This document shows positions 25,136 to 38,155 of a stretch of DNA of 64,000 nt, one piece after another. A program made the translations under genes and the position numbers. Under the pieces are notes generated by a model. It worked only from the letters and a program-made list of their open reading frames with translations, had not been told where the DNA came from and searched no databases. The stretch is from contig NW_027476109.1 in assembly GCF_051020955.1 (NCBI RefSeq), positions 1,426,001 to 1,490,000 of the forward strand, given 5' to 3'. Source of the DNA: Megalopta genalis (taxonomy: Eukaryota > Arthropoda > Insecta > Hymenoptera > Halictidae). Within the stretch, counting starts at the first letter, position 1; the number at the start of each line of letters is the position of its first letter.

Positions 25136-26483
25136 TTTTTTCATTCGTTCATTCGCTCATTTGTTCATTTGTTCATTTGTCCATTCGTTCATTTTTCCAC
25201 TTGTTCATTTGTTCATATGTTCATTTGTTCAATTGTACAATTGTACAATTGTTCATTTGTTCATTTGTTCATTTGTTCATTTGTTCATTTGTGCATTTGT
25301 TCATTTGTTCATTTGTTCATTTGTTCATTTGTTCCTTTGTTCATTTGCTCATTTGTTCACTTGTTCTTTTGTTCACTTGATCATTTGTTCATTTGTTCTT
25401 TTATCCAATTCTTCATTTCTTCATTTGTACAATTGTACAATTGTTCATTTGTTCATTTGTTCATTTCTTCAATTGTTCAATTGCTCAATTGTTCATTTGT
25501 CCAATTGTACAATTTTTCATTTGTTCTATTGTACAATTGTTCATTTGTTCAATTGATCATTTGTTCAATTGTACAATTGTTCATTTGTTCATTTGTTCAA
25601 TTGATCATTTGTTCAATTGTACAATTGTTCATTTGTTCAATTGTACAATTGTTCATTTGTTCATTTATTCAATTGTACAATTGTTCATTTGTTCATTTAT
25701 TCAATTGTACAATTGTTCATTTGTTCATTTATTCAATTGTACAATTGTTCATTTGTTCAATTGTACAATTGTTCATTTGTCCATTCGTTCATTTGTCCAC
25801 TTGTTCATTTGTTCATTTGTTCATTTGTTCACTTGTTGATTTGTTCATTTGTTCATTTGCTCATTTGTTCATTTGTCCATTCGTTCATTCGTTCATTTGT
25901 TCATTTGTTCATTCGTTCATTCGTTCATTCGTTCATTTGTTCAATTGTACAATTGTACAATTGTTCATTTGTTCATTTGTTCATTTGTTCATTCGTTCAT
26001 TTGTTCATTTGTTCACTTGTTCATTTGTTCATTTGTTCATTTGTTCATTTGTTCATTTGTTCACTTGTTCATTTGTTCATTTGTTCATTTGTTTTTTTGT
26101 CCATTCGTTCATTTGTCCACTTGTTCATTTGTTCATTTGTTCATTTGTTCACTTGTTCATTTGTTCATTTGTTCTTTTGTCCAATTCTTCATTTCTTCAT
26201 TTGTACAATTGTACAATTGTTCATTTGTTCATTTGTTCATTTGTTCATTTCTTCATTTGTTCAATTGTTCAATTGCTCAATTGTTCATTTGTTCAATTGT
26301 ACAATTTTTCATTTGTTCAATTGTACAATTGTTCAATTGTTCATTCGTTCATTCGCTCATTTGTTCATTTGGTCATTTGTTCATTTGTTCACTTGTCCAT
26401 TTGTTCACTTGTTCATTTGTTCATTTGTTCATATGTTCATTTGTTCAATTGTACAATTGTTCATTTGTTCATTTGTTCATTTG
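25136..26483 (+). repeat. Long-range duplication G, copy 1
   Basis: This segment matches 34200-35523 at an offset of 9064, then 9056, then 9040 bp. Shared landmarks are the TTCTTTTATCC marker (25396 and 34452), TTGTTCTA before P, paired B-TTGATCAT segments, three TTATTCAA-P-H trimers and TTGGTCAT. The match ends where this copy has TTGATCAT and the other has H. Confidence 0.75.
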
Positions 26484-27967
26484 ATCATTTGTTCATTTGT
26501 TCATTTGTTCATTTGTTCATTTGTTCAATTGTACAATTGTTCATTTGTTCAATTGTACAATTGTTCATTTGTTCAATTGTACAATTCTTTATTTGTTCAA
26601 TTGTACAATTGTTCATTTGTCCATTTGTTCATTTCTTCATTTGTTCATTTCTTCATATGTTCATTTGCTCAGTTGTTCATTTGTCCATTTGTTCATTTGT
26701 TCATTTGTTCTTTTCTTCTTTTCTTCTTTTGTTCTTTTGTTCTTTTGTTCATTTGTTCACTTGTTCATTTGTTCATTTGTTCTTTTGTCCAATTCTTCAA
26801 TTCTTCATTTGTTCAACTGTACAATTGTTCATTTCTTCATTTGTTCATTTGTTCAATTGTTCAATTGTCAATTTGTTCAATTGTTAATTTGTCCAATTGT
26901 ACAATTGCTCATTTGTTCAATTGTACAATTGTTCATTTGTTCAATTGTACAATTGTTCATTTGTTCATTTGTCCATTCGTTCATTTGTCCACTTGTTCAT
27001 TTGTTCATTTGTTCACTTGCTCATTTGTTCATTTGTTCACTTGTTCATTTGTTCATTTGTTCATATGTTCATTTGTTCAATTGTACAATTGTTCATTTGT
27101 TCATTTGTTCAATTGTACAATTGTTCATTTGTTCATTTGTTCAATTGTTCAATTGTTCAAATGTTCATTTGTTCAATTGTACAATTGTTCATTTGTTTAA
27201 TAGTACAATTGTTCATTTGATCAATTGTACAATTGTTCATTTGTTCAATTGTACAATTGTTCATTTGTTCAATTGTACAATTGTTCTTTTGTTCAATAGT
27301 ACAATTGTTCATTTGTTCAATTGTACAATTGTTCTTTTGTTCAATAGTACAATTGTTCATTTGTTCAATTGTAAAATTGTTCATATGTTCAATTGTACAA
27401 TTGTTCATTTGTTCATTTGTTCATTCGTTCATTTGTTTTTTTGTCCATTCGTACATTTGTCCACTTGTTCATTTGTTCATTTGTTCATTTGTTCACTTGT
27501 TCATTTGTTCATTTGTTCATTTGTCCATTCGTTCATTTGTCCACTTGTTCATTTGTTCATTTGTTCATTTGTTCATTCGTTCATTCGTTCATTCGTTCAT
27601 TTGTTCAATTGTGCAATTGTACAATTGTTCATTTGTTCATTTGCTCATTTGTTCACTTGTTCTTTTGTTCACTTGATCATTTGTTCATTTGTTCTTTTAT
27701 CCGATTCTTCATTTCTTCATTTGTACAATTGTACAATTGTTCATTTGTTCATTTGTTCATTTGTTCATTTGTTCATTTCTTCAATTGTTCAATTGCTCAA
27801 TTGTTCATTTGTCCAATTGTACAATTTTTCATATGTTCATTTGTTCAATTGTACAATTATTCATTTGTTCATTTGTCCATTCGTTTATTTGTCCACTTGT
27901 TCATTTGTTCATTTGTACATTTGTTCATTTGTTCACTTGTTCATTTGTCCATTTGTTCATTTGTTCA
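26180..27967 (+). repeat. Long-range duplication F, copy 1
   Basis: This segment matches 31750-33575 at an offset of 5568, then 5552, 5624 and finally 5608 bp. The most distinctive shared part is a run at about 27,160-27,400 of P units interleaved with AATAGTACAA and TTGTTCTT variants, which leaves a long open frame on the - strand. It overlaps duplication G by about 300 bp, showing that exchange breakpoints are staggered. Confidence 0.75.
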
Positions 27968-28073
27968 CTTGTTCATTTGTTCATTTGTTCATTTGATCAT
28001 TTGTTCATTTGTTCATTTGTTCATTTGTTCATTTGTTCATTTGTTCAATTGTTCAATTGTTCAAATGTTCATT

Positions 28074-29719
28074 TGTTCAATTGTTCAATTGTTCAAATGT
28101 TCATTTGTTCAATTGTACAATTGTTCATTTGTTCATTCGTTCATTCGCGCATTTGTTCACTTGTTCATTTGTTCATTAGTTCATTTGTCCATTTGTTCAT
28201 TTGTTCATTTGTTCATTTGTTCATATGTTCATTTGTTCAATTGTACAATTGTTCATTTGTTCATTCGTTCACTCGCTCATTTGTTCATTTGGTCATTTGT
28301 TCATTTGTTCATTTGTTCATTTGTCCATTTGTTCATTTGTTCATTTGTTCATTTGTTCATATGTTCATTTGTTCAATTGTACAATTATTCATTTGTTCAT
28401 TTGTCCATTCGTTTATTTGTCCACTTGTTCATTTGTTCATTTGTACATTTGTTCATTTGTTCACTTGTTCATTTGTCCATTTGTTCATTTGTTCATTTGT
28501 CCATTCGTTCATTTGTCCACTTGTTCATTTGTTCATTTGTTCATTTGTTCATTCGTTCATTTGTTCATTTGTTCAATTGTACAATTGTACAACTGTTGAT
28601 TTGCTCATTTGTTCATTTGTTCATTTGTTCAATTGTACAATTGTTCATTTGTTCATTTGTTCATTTGTTCATTTGTTCAATTGTACAATTGTTCATTTGT
28701 TCAATTGTACAATTGTTCATTTGTTCATTTATTCAATTGTACAATTGTTCATTTGTTCATTTATTCAATTGTACAATTGTTCATTTGTTCATTTATTCAA
28801 TTGTACAATTGTTCATTTGTTCAATTGTACAATTGTTCATTTGTCCATTCGTTCATTTGTCCACTTGTTCATTTGTTCATTTGTTCATTTGTTCACTTGT
28901 TGATTTGTTCATTTGTTCATTTGCTCATTTGTTCATTTGTCCATTCGTTCATTCGTTCATTTGTTCATTTGTTCATTCGTTCATTCGTTCATTCGTTCAT
29001 TTGTTCAATTGTACAATTGTACAATTGATCATTTGTTCATTTGTTCATTCGTTCATTTGTTCATTTGTTCGCTTGTTCATTTGTTCATTTGTTCATTTGT
29101 TCATTTGTTCACTTGTTCATTTGTTCATTTGTTCATTTGTTTTTTTGTCCATTCGTTCATTTGTCCACTTGTTCATTTGTTCATTTGTTCATTTGTTCAC
29201 TTGTTCATTTGTTCATTTGTTCTTTTGTCCAATTCTTCATTTCTTCATTTGTACAATTGTACAATTGTTCATTTGTTCATTTGTTCATTTGTTCATTTCT
29301 TCATTTGTTCAGTTGTTCAATTGCTCAATTGTTCATTTGTTCAATTGTACAATTTTTCATTTGTTCAATTGTACAATTGTTCAATTGTTCATTCGTTCAT
29401 TCGCTCATTTGTTCATTTGGTCATTTGTTCATTTGTTCATTTGTTCACTTGTTCATTTGTCCATTTGTTCATTTTTTCATTTGTCCATTCGTTCATTTGT
29501 CCACTTGTTCATTTGTTCATTTGTTCATTTGTTCATTCGTTCATTTGTTCATTTGTTCATTTCTTCAATTGTTCAATTGCTCAATTGTTCATTTGTCCAA
29601 TTGTACAATTTTTCATTTGTTCAATTGTACAATTGTTCATTTGTTCATTCGTTCATTCGCTCATTTGTTCATTTGGTCATTTATTCATTTGTTCTTTTGT
29701 TCATTTGTCCATTTGTTCA
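28074..29719 (+). repeat. Long-range duplication E, copy 2
   Basis: This is the partner of 23010-24599. It is longer by seven units in total, and every step is a multiple of 8 bp. A few substitutions separate the copies, for example TTAGTTCAT near 28,175 and TTATTCAT near 29,682 where the other copy has consensus units. Confidence 0.75.
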
Positions 29720-31116
29720 TTTGTTCATTTGTTCATTTGTTCATATGTTCATTTGTTCAATTGTACAATTATTCATTTGTTCATTTGTCCATTCGTTTAT
29801 TTGTCCACTTGTTCATTTGTTCATTTGTACATTTGTTCATTTGTTCACTTGTTCATTTGTCCATTTGTTCATTTGTTCATTTGTCCATTCGTTCATTTGT
29901 CCACTTGTTCATTTGTTCATTTGTTCATTTGTTCATTTGTTCATTCGTTCATTTGTTCATTTGTTCAATTGTACAATTGTACAACTGTTGATTTGCTCAT
30001 TTGTTCATTTGTTCATTTGTTCAATTGTACAATTGTTCATTTGTTCATTTGTTCATTTGTTCATTTGTTCAATTGTACAATTGTTCATTTGTTCAATTGT
30101 ACAATTGTTCATTTTTTCATTCGTTCATTCGCTCATTTGTTCATTTGTTCATTTGTCCATTCGTTCATTTTTCCACTTGTTCATTTGTTCATATGTTCAT
30201 TTGTTCTATTGTACAATTGTTCATTTGTTCAATTGTACAATTGTTCATTTGTTCATTTATTCAATTGTACAATTGTTCATTTGTTCATTGATTCAATTGT
30301 ACAATTGTTCATTTGTTCATTTATTCAATTGTACAATTGTTCATTTGTTCAATTGTACAATTGTTCATTTGTCCATTCGTTCATTTGTCCACTTGTTCAT
30401 TTGTTCATTTGTTCATTTGTTCACTTGTTGATTTGTTCATTTGTTCATTTGCTCATTTGTTCATTTGTCCATTCGTTCATTCGTTCATTTGTTCATTTGT
30501 TCATTTGTTCATTCGTTCATTTGTTCATTTGTTCACTTGTTCATTTGTTCATTTGTTCATTTGTTCATTTGTTCACTTGTTCATTTGTTCATTTGTTCAT
30601 TTGTTTTTTTGTCCATTCGTTCATTTGTCCACTTGTTCATTTGTTCATTTGTTCATTTGTTCACTTGTTCATTTGTTCATTTGTTCTTTTGTCCAATTCT
30701 TCATTTCTTCACTTATTCAATTGTACAATTGTTCATTTGTTCAATTGTACAATTGTTCATTTGTCCATTCGTTCATTTGTCCACTTGTTCATTTGTTCAT
30801 TTGTTCATTTGTTCACTTGTTGATTTGTTCATTTGTTCATTTGCTCATTTGTTCATTTGTACATTCGTTCACTCGTTCATTTGTTCATTTGTTCATTCGT
30901 TCATTCGTTCATTCGTTCATTTGTTCAATTGTACAATTGTACAATTGTTCATTTGTTCATTTGTTCATTTGTTCATTCGTTCATTTGTTCATTTGTTCAC
31001 TTGTTCATTTGTTCATTTGTTCATTTGTTCATTTGTTCACTTGTTCATTTGTTCATTTGTTCATTTGTTTTTTTGTCCATTCGTTCATTTGTCCACTTGT
31101 TCATTTGTTCATTTGT
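29720..31116 (+). repeat. Octamer mosaic
   Basis: This is octamer array. It includes a TTATTCAT, TCGTTTAT, TTGTACAT module near 29,770-29,840, the CAACTGTTG string near 29,981, and two related stretches carrying K-TTGTTGAT-H-TTGCTCAT (about 30,420 and 30,825). No gene is seen. Confidence 0.75.
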
Positions 31117-32360
31117 TCATTTGTTCACTTGTTCATTTGTTCATTTGTTCTTTTGTCCAATTCTTCATTTCTTCATTTGTACAATTGTACAATTGTTCAT
31201 TTGTTCATTTGTTCATTTGTTCATTTCTTCATTTGTTCAATTGTTCAATTGCTCAATTGTTCATTTGTTCAATTGTACAATTTTTCATTTGTTCAATTGT
31301 ACAATTGTTCAATTGTTCATTCGTTCATTCGCTCATTTGTTCATTTGGTCATTTGTTCAATTGTTCACTTGTCCATTTGTTCACTTGTTCATTTGTTCAT
31401 TTGTTCATATGTTCATTTGTTCAATTGTACAATTGTTCATTTGTTCATTTGTTCATTTGATCATTTGTTCATTTGTTCATTTGTTCATTTGTTCAATTGT
31501 ACAATTGTTCATTTGTTCAATTGTACAATTGTTCATTTGTTCAATTGTACAATTCCTTATTTGTTCAATTGTACAATTGTTCATTTGTCCATTTGTTCAT
31601 TTGTTCATTTGTTCATTTCTTCATATGTTCATTTGCTCAGTTGTTCATTTGTCCATTTGTTCATTTGTTCATTTGTTCTTTTCTTCTTTTGTTCTTTTGT
31701 TCTTTTGTTCATTTGTTCACTTGTTCATTTGTTCATTTGTTCTTTTGTCCAATTCTTCAATTCTTCATTTGTACAATTGTACAATTGTTCATTTGTTCAT
31801 TTGTTCATTTGTTCATTTCTTCATTTGTTCAATTGTTCAATTGCTCAATTGTTCATTTGCTCAATTGTACAATTTTTCATTTGTTCAATTGTACAATTGT
31901 TCAATTGTTCATTCGTTCATTCGCTCATTTGTTCATTTGGTCATTTGTTCAATTGTTCACTTGTCCATTTGTTCACTTGTTCATTTGTTCATTTGTTCAT
32001 ATGTTCATTTGTTCAATTGTACAATTGTTCATTTGTTCATTTGTTCATTTGATCATTTGTTCATTTGTTCATTTGTTCATTTGTTCAATTGTACAATTGT
32101 TCATTTGTTCAATTGTACAATTGTTCATTTGTTCAATTGTACAATTCCTTATTTGTTCAATTGTACAATTGTTCATTTGTCCATTTGTTCATTTGTTCAT
32201 TTGTTCATTTCTTCATATGTTCATTTGCTCAGTTGTTCATTTGTCCATTTGTTCATTTGTTCATTTGTTCTTTTCTTCTTTTGTTCTTTTGTTCTTTTGT
32301 TCATTTGTTCACTTGTTCATTTGTTCATTTGTTCTTTTGTCCAATTCTTCAATTCTTCAT
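31117..32360 (+). repeat. 592-bp tandem duplication (about 2.1 copies)
   Basis: Sequence from about 31,117-31,768 repeats at an offset of exactly 592 bp (74 units) as 31,709-32,360. The copies share TTGTCCAA-TTCTTC, TTGGTCAT, CATATG, TTGATCAT and TTCCTTAT landmarks and differ by a few substitutions, for example TTTCTTC against AATTCTTC. Because copy 1 runs into copy 2, this is a true local tandem duplication. Confidence 0.8.
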
Positions 32361-33575
32361 TTGTTCAACTGTACAATTGTTCATTTCTTCATTTGTTCAT
32401 TTGTTCAATTGTTCAATTGTCAATTTGTTCAATTGTTAATTTGTCCAATTGTACAATTGCTCATTTGTTCAATTGTACAATTGTTCATTTGTTCAATTGT
32501 ACAATTGTTCATTTGTTCATTTGTCCATTCGTTCATTTGTCCACTTGTTCATTTGTTCATTTGTTCACTTGTTCATTTGTTCATTTGTTCACTTGTTCAT
32601 TTGTTCATTTGTTCATATGTTCATTTGTTCAATTGTACAATTGTTCATTTGTTCATTTGTTCAATTGTACAATTGTTCATTTGTTCATTTGTTCAATTGT
32701 TCAATTGTTCAAATGTTCATTTGTTCAATTGTACAATTGTTCATTTGTTCAATAGTACAATTGTTCATTTGATCAATTGTACAATTGTTCATTTGTTCAA
32801 TTGTACAATTGTTCATTTGTTCAATTGTACAATTGTTCTTTTGTTCAATAGTACAATTGTTCATTTGTTCAATTGTACAATTGTTCTTTTGTTCAATAGT
32901 ACAATTGTTCATTTGTTCAATTGTAACATTGTTCATATGTTCAATTGTACAATTGTTCATTTGTTCATTTGTTCATTCGTTCATTTGTTTTTTTGTCCAT
33001 TCGTACATTTGTCCACTTGTTCATTTGTTCATTTGTTCATTTGTTCACTTGTTCATTTGTTCATATGTTCATTTGTCCATTCGTTCATTTGTCCACTTGT
33101 TCATTTGTTCATTTGTTCATTTGTTCATTCGTTCATTCGTTCATTCGTTCATTTGTTCAATTGTGCAATTGTACAATTGTTCATTTGTTCATTTGTTCAT
33201 TCGTTCATTTGTTCATTTGTTCATTTGTTCATTTGTTCATTTGTTCATTTGTTCCTTTGTTCATTTGCTCATTTGTTCACTTGTTCTTTTGTTCACTTGA
33301 TCATTTGTTCATTTGTTCTTTTATCCGATTCTTCATTTCTTCATTTGTACAATTGTACAATTGTTCATTTGTTCATTTGTTCATTTCTTCAATTGTTCAA
33401 TTGCTCAATTGTTCATTTGTCCAATTGTACAATTTTTCATATGTTCATTTGTTCAATTGTACAATTATTCATTTGTTCATTTGTCCATTCGTTTATTTGT
33501 CCACTTGTTCATTTGTTCATTTGTACATTTGTTCATTTGTTCACTTGTTCATTTGTCCATTTGTTCATTTGTTCA
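31750..33575 (+). repeat. Long-range duplication F, copy 2
   Basis: This is the partner of 26180-27967. Its start overlaps the second copy of the 592-bp tandem pair. It carries the same AATAGTACAA/TTGTTCTT run (about 32,710-32,950), with TTGTAACA where the other copy has TTGTAAAA, and the TTCTTTTATCC marker in the variant TTATCCGATT form (33316; the same variant occurs at 27692). Confidence 0.75.
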
Positions 33576-34199
33576 TTTGTCCATTCGTTCATTTGTCCAC
33601 TTGTTCATTTGTTCATTTGTTCATTTGTTCATTCGTTCATTTGTTCATTTGTTCAATTGTACAATTGTACAACTGTTGATTTGCTCATTTGTTCATTTGT
33701 TCATTTGTTCAATTGTACAATTGTTCATTTGTTCATTTGTTCATTTGATCATTTGTTCATTTGTTCATTTGTTCATTTGTTCAATTGTACAATTGTTCAT
33801 TTGTTCAATTGTACAATTGTTCATTTGTTCAATTGTACAATTCCTTATTTGTTCAATTGTACAATTGTTCATTTGTCCATTTGTTCATTTCTTCATTTGT
33901 TCATTTCTTCATATGTTCATTTGTCCATTTGTTCATTTGTTCATTTGTTCTTTTCTTCTTTTGTTCTTTTGTTCTTTTGTTCATTTGTTCACTTGTTCAT
34001 TTGTTCATTTGTTCTTTTGTCCAATTCTTCAATTCTTCATTTGTTCAACTGTACAATTGTTCATTTCTTCATTTGTACAATTGTACAATTGTTCATTTGT
34101 TCATTTCTTCATTTCTTCATTTGTTCATTTGTTCATTCGTTCATTTGTTCATTTGTTCAATTGTACAATTGTTCATTTGTTCAATTGTACAATTGTTGA
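33576..34199 (+). repeat. Octamer mosaic, ~0.6 kb
   Basis: This is octamer array. It resembles the end of duplication F followed by the TTCCTTAT/CATATG module, then TTGTTCTT-TTCTTCTT-TTGTTCTT units near 33,940-33,985, also seen near 31,670 and 32,270. Nothing unique is visible. Confidence 0.7.
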
Positions 34200-35523
34200 T
34201 TTTTTCATTCGTTCATTCGCTCATTTGTTCATTTGTTCATTTGTCCATTCGTTCATTTTTCCACTTGTTCATTTGTTCATATGTTCATTTGTTCAATTGT
34301 ACAATTGTACAATTGTACAATTGTTCATTTGTTCATTTGTTCATTTGTTCATTTGTGCATTTGTTCATTTGTTCATTTGTTCATTTGTTCCTTTGTTCAT
34401 TTGCTCATTTGTTCACTTGTTCTTTTGTTCACTTGATCATTTGTTCATTTGTTCTTTTATCCATTTCTTCATTTCTTCATTTGTACAATTGTACAATTGT
34501 TCATTTGTTCATTTGATCATTTCTTCAATTGTTCAATTGCTCAATTGTTCATTTGTCCAATTGTACAATTTTTCATTTGTTCTATTGTACAATTGTTCAT
34601 TTGTTCAATTGATCATTTGTTCAATTGTACAATTGTTCATTTGTTCATTTGTTCAATTGATCATTTGTTCAATTGTACAATTGTTCATTTGTTCAATTGT
34701 ACAATTGTTCATTTGTTCATTTATTCAATTGTACAATTGTTCATTTGTTCATTTATTCGATTGTACAATTGTTCATTTGTTCATTTATTCAATTGTACAA
34801 TTGTTCATTTGTTCAATTGTACAATTGTTCATTTGTCCATTCGTTCATTTGTCCACTTGTTCATTTGTTCATTTGTTCATTTGTTCACTTGTTGATTTGT
34901 TCATTTGTTCATTTGCTCATTTGTTCATTTGTCCATTCGTTCATTCGTTCATTTGTTCATTTGTTCATTCGTTCATTCGTTCATTTGTTCAATTGTACAA
35001 TTGTACAATTGTTCATTTGTTCATTTGTTCATTCGTTCATTTGTTCATTTGTTCACTTGTTCATTTGTTCATTTGTTCATTTGTTCATTTGTTTACTTGT
35101 TCATTTGTTCATTTGTTCATTTGTTTTTTTGTCCATTCGTTCATTTGTCCACTTGTTCATTTGTTCATTTGTTCATTTGTTCACTTGTTCATTTGTTCAT
35201 TTGTTCTTTTGTCCAATTCTTCATTTCTTCATTTGTACAATTGTACAATTGTTCATTTGTTCATTTGTTCATTTGTTCATTTCTTCATTTCTTCATTTGT
35301 TCAATTGTTCAATTGCTCAATTGTTCATTTGTTCAATTGTACAATTTTTCATTTGTTCAATTGTACAATTGTTCAATTGTTCATTCGTTCATTCGCTCAT
35401 TTGTTCATTTGGTCATTTGTTCATTTGTTCACTTGTCCATTTGTTCACTTGTTCATTTGTTCATTTGTTCATATGTTCATTTGTTCAATTGTACAATTGT
35501 TCATTTGTTCATTTGTTCATTTG
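34200..35523 (+). repeat. Long-range duplication G, copy 2
   Basis: This is the partner of 25136-26483 and is 24 bp (three units) shorter overall. Differences seen are unit-sized length changes plus substitutions such as TTATTCGA near 34,754 and TTATCCATTTC in the marker at 34452. Confidence 0.75.
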
Positions 35524-37007
35524 TTCATTTGTTCTTTTGTTCATTTGTTCATTTGTTCAATTGTACAATTGTTCATTTGTTCAATTGATCATTCGTTCAT
35601 TTGTCCACTTGTTCATTTGTTCACTTGTTCATTTGTTCATTTGTTCATTTGTTCATTTGTTCAATTGTACAATTGTTCATTTGTTCAATTGAACAATTAT
35701 TCATTTGTTCATTCGTTCATTTGTTCATTCGTTCATTTGTTCATTTGTTCACTTGTTCATTTGTTCATTTGATCATTTGTTCATTTGTTCATTTGTTCAT
35801 TTGTTCATTTGTTCATTTGTTCATTTGTTCATTTGTTCATTTGTTCAATTGTTCATTTGTTCAATTGTACAATTGTTCATTTGTTCAATTGTTCATTTGT
35901 TCATTTGTTCTTTTGTTCATTTGTCCATTTGTCCATTTGTTCATTTGTTCATTTGTTCATTTGTTCACTTTGTACATTTGTTCATTTGTTCATTTGTTCA
36001 TTTGTTCATTTGTCCATTCGTTCATTTGTCCACTTGTTAATTTGTTCATTTGTTCATTTGTCCATTCGTTCATTTTTCCACTTGTTCATTTGTTCATATG
36101 TTCATTTGTTCAATTGTACAATTGTACAATTGTTCATTTGTTCATTTGTTCATTTGTTCATTTGTTCATTTGTTCATTTGTTCATTTCTTCATATGTTCA
36201 TTTGCTCATTTGTTCATTTGTTCATTTGTTCATTTGTTCATTTGTTCATTTGTTGATTTGTTCATTTGTTCATTTGTTCATTTGTTCATTTGTCCATTCG
36301 TTCATTTGTCCACTTGTTCATTTGTTCATTTGTTCATTTGTTCATTCGTTCATTCGTTCATTTGTTCAATTGTCATTGGTTCATTTGTTCAATTGTACAA
36401 TTGTACAGTTGTTGATTTGTTCAATTGTACATTTGTTCATTTGTTCACTTGTTCGTTTGTTCATTTGATCATTTGTTTATTTATTCATTTGTTCATTTTT
36501 TTCAATTTATCATTTGTTCATTCGTTCATTCGTTCATTCGTTCATTCGTTCATTTGTTTCTTTTTGTTCATTTGTTCATTTGTTCATTTGTACATTTGTT
36601 CATTTGTTCATTTGTTCATTTGTTCATTTGTTCACTTGTTCATTTGTTCATTTGTTCATTTGTCCATTCGTTCATTTGTCCACTTGTTCATTTGTTCATT
36701 TGTTCATTCGTTCATTTGTTCATTCGTTCATTCGTTCATTTGTTCAATTGTCAATTGTTCATTTGTTCAATTGTACAATTGTTCATTTGTTCAATTGTAT
36801 AATTGTTCATTTGTCCATTCGTTCATTTGTTCACTTTGTACATTTGTTCATTTGTTCATTTGTTCATTTGTTCATTTGTCCATTCGTTCATTTGTTCATT
36901 TGTTCATTTCTTCATATGTTCATTTGCTCATTTGTTCATTTGTTCATTTGTTCATTTGTTCAGTTGTTCAATTGTTCATTTGTTCAATTGTACAATTGTT
37001 CATTTGT

Positions 37008-37259
37008 TCAATTGTTCATTTGTTCAATTGTACAATTGTTCATTTGTTCAATTGTACAATTGCTCATTTGTTCAATTGTACAATTGCTCATTTGTTCAAT
37101 TGTACAATTGTTCATTTGTTCAATTGTACAATTGTTCATTTGTTCAATTGTACAATTGTTCATTTGTTCAATTGTACAATTGTTCATTTGTTCAATTGTA
37201 CAATTGTTCATTTGTTCAATTGTACAATTGTTCATTTGTTCAATTGTACAATTGTTCAT
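37008..37259 (+). repeat. Homogeneous 24-bp B-P-H trimer run, ~10 copies
   Basis: Three units in fixed order (TTGTTCAA, TTGTACAA, TTGTTCAT) repeat about ten times. Two early copies have TTGCTCAT in place of H. On the - strand the 24-bp period reads as MNNCTIEQ, so that strand also stays open here. This is a consequence of the repeat and not a gene. Confidence 0.85.
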
Positions 37260-37807
37260 TTATTCAATTGTTCAATTGTTCATTTGTTCAATTGTACAAT
37301 TGTTCATTTGTTCATTCGTTCATTTGTTCATTTGATCATTTGTTCACTTGTTCATTTGTTCATTTGTTCATTTGTTCATTTGTTCATTTGTTCATTTGTT
37401 CATTTGTTCATTTGTTCATTTGTTCAATTGTTCAATTGTTCAATTGATCATTTGTTTAATTCTACAATTGTTCATTTGTTCATTTGTTCAATTGATCATT
37501 TGTTCAATTGTACAATTGTTCATTTGTTCAATTGAACAATTGTTCATTTGTTCAATTGTACAATTGTTCATTTGTTCAATTGTACAATTGTTCACTTGTT
37601 CATTTGCCCATTCGTTCATTTATCCACTTCTTCATTTGTTCATTTGTTCATTTGTTCATTTGTTCAATTGTACAATTGCTCATTTGTTCAATTGTACAAT
37701 TGTTCATTTGTTCAATTGTACAATTGCTCATTTGTTCAATTGTTCAATTGTTCATTTGTTCAATTGTACAATTGTTCATTAGTTCAATTGTACAATTGTT
37801 CATTTGT

Positions 37808-38155
37808 TCAATTGTTCATTTGTTCAATTGTACAATTGTTCATTTGTTCAATTGTACAATTGCTCATTTGTTCAATTGTACAATTGTTCATTTGTTCAAT
37901 TGTACAATTGCTCATTTGTTCAATTGTACAATTGTTCATTTGTTCAATTGTACAATTGTTCATTAGTTCAATTGTACAATTGTTCATTTGTTCAATTGTA
38001 CAATTGTTAATTTGTTCAATTGTACAATTGCTCATTTGTTCAATTGTACAATTGTTCATTTGTTCAATTGTACAATTGCTCATTTGTTCAATTGTACAAT
38101 TGTTCATTTGTTCAATTGTACAATTGTTCACTTGTTCATTTGCCCATTCGTTCAT
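37808..38155 (+). repeat. Expanded N module
   Basis: An N module enlarged by extra B-P-(H or TTGCTCAT) trimers. TTAGTTCA occurs within it and again upstream near 37,781. It is about 144 bp longer than the 7375 copy, an exact number of units. Confidence 0.75.

Noticed and set aside
37008..37259. CRISPR array
   Set aside because: The period is 24 bp with no spacer diversity; spacer and repeat would both be octamer units. No cas genes are present.
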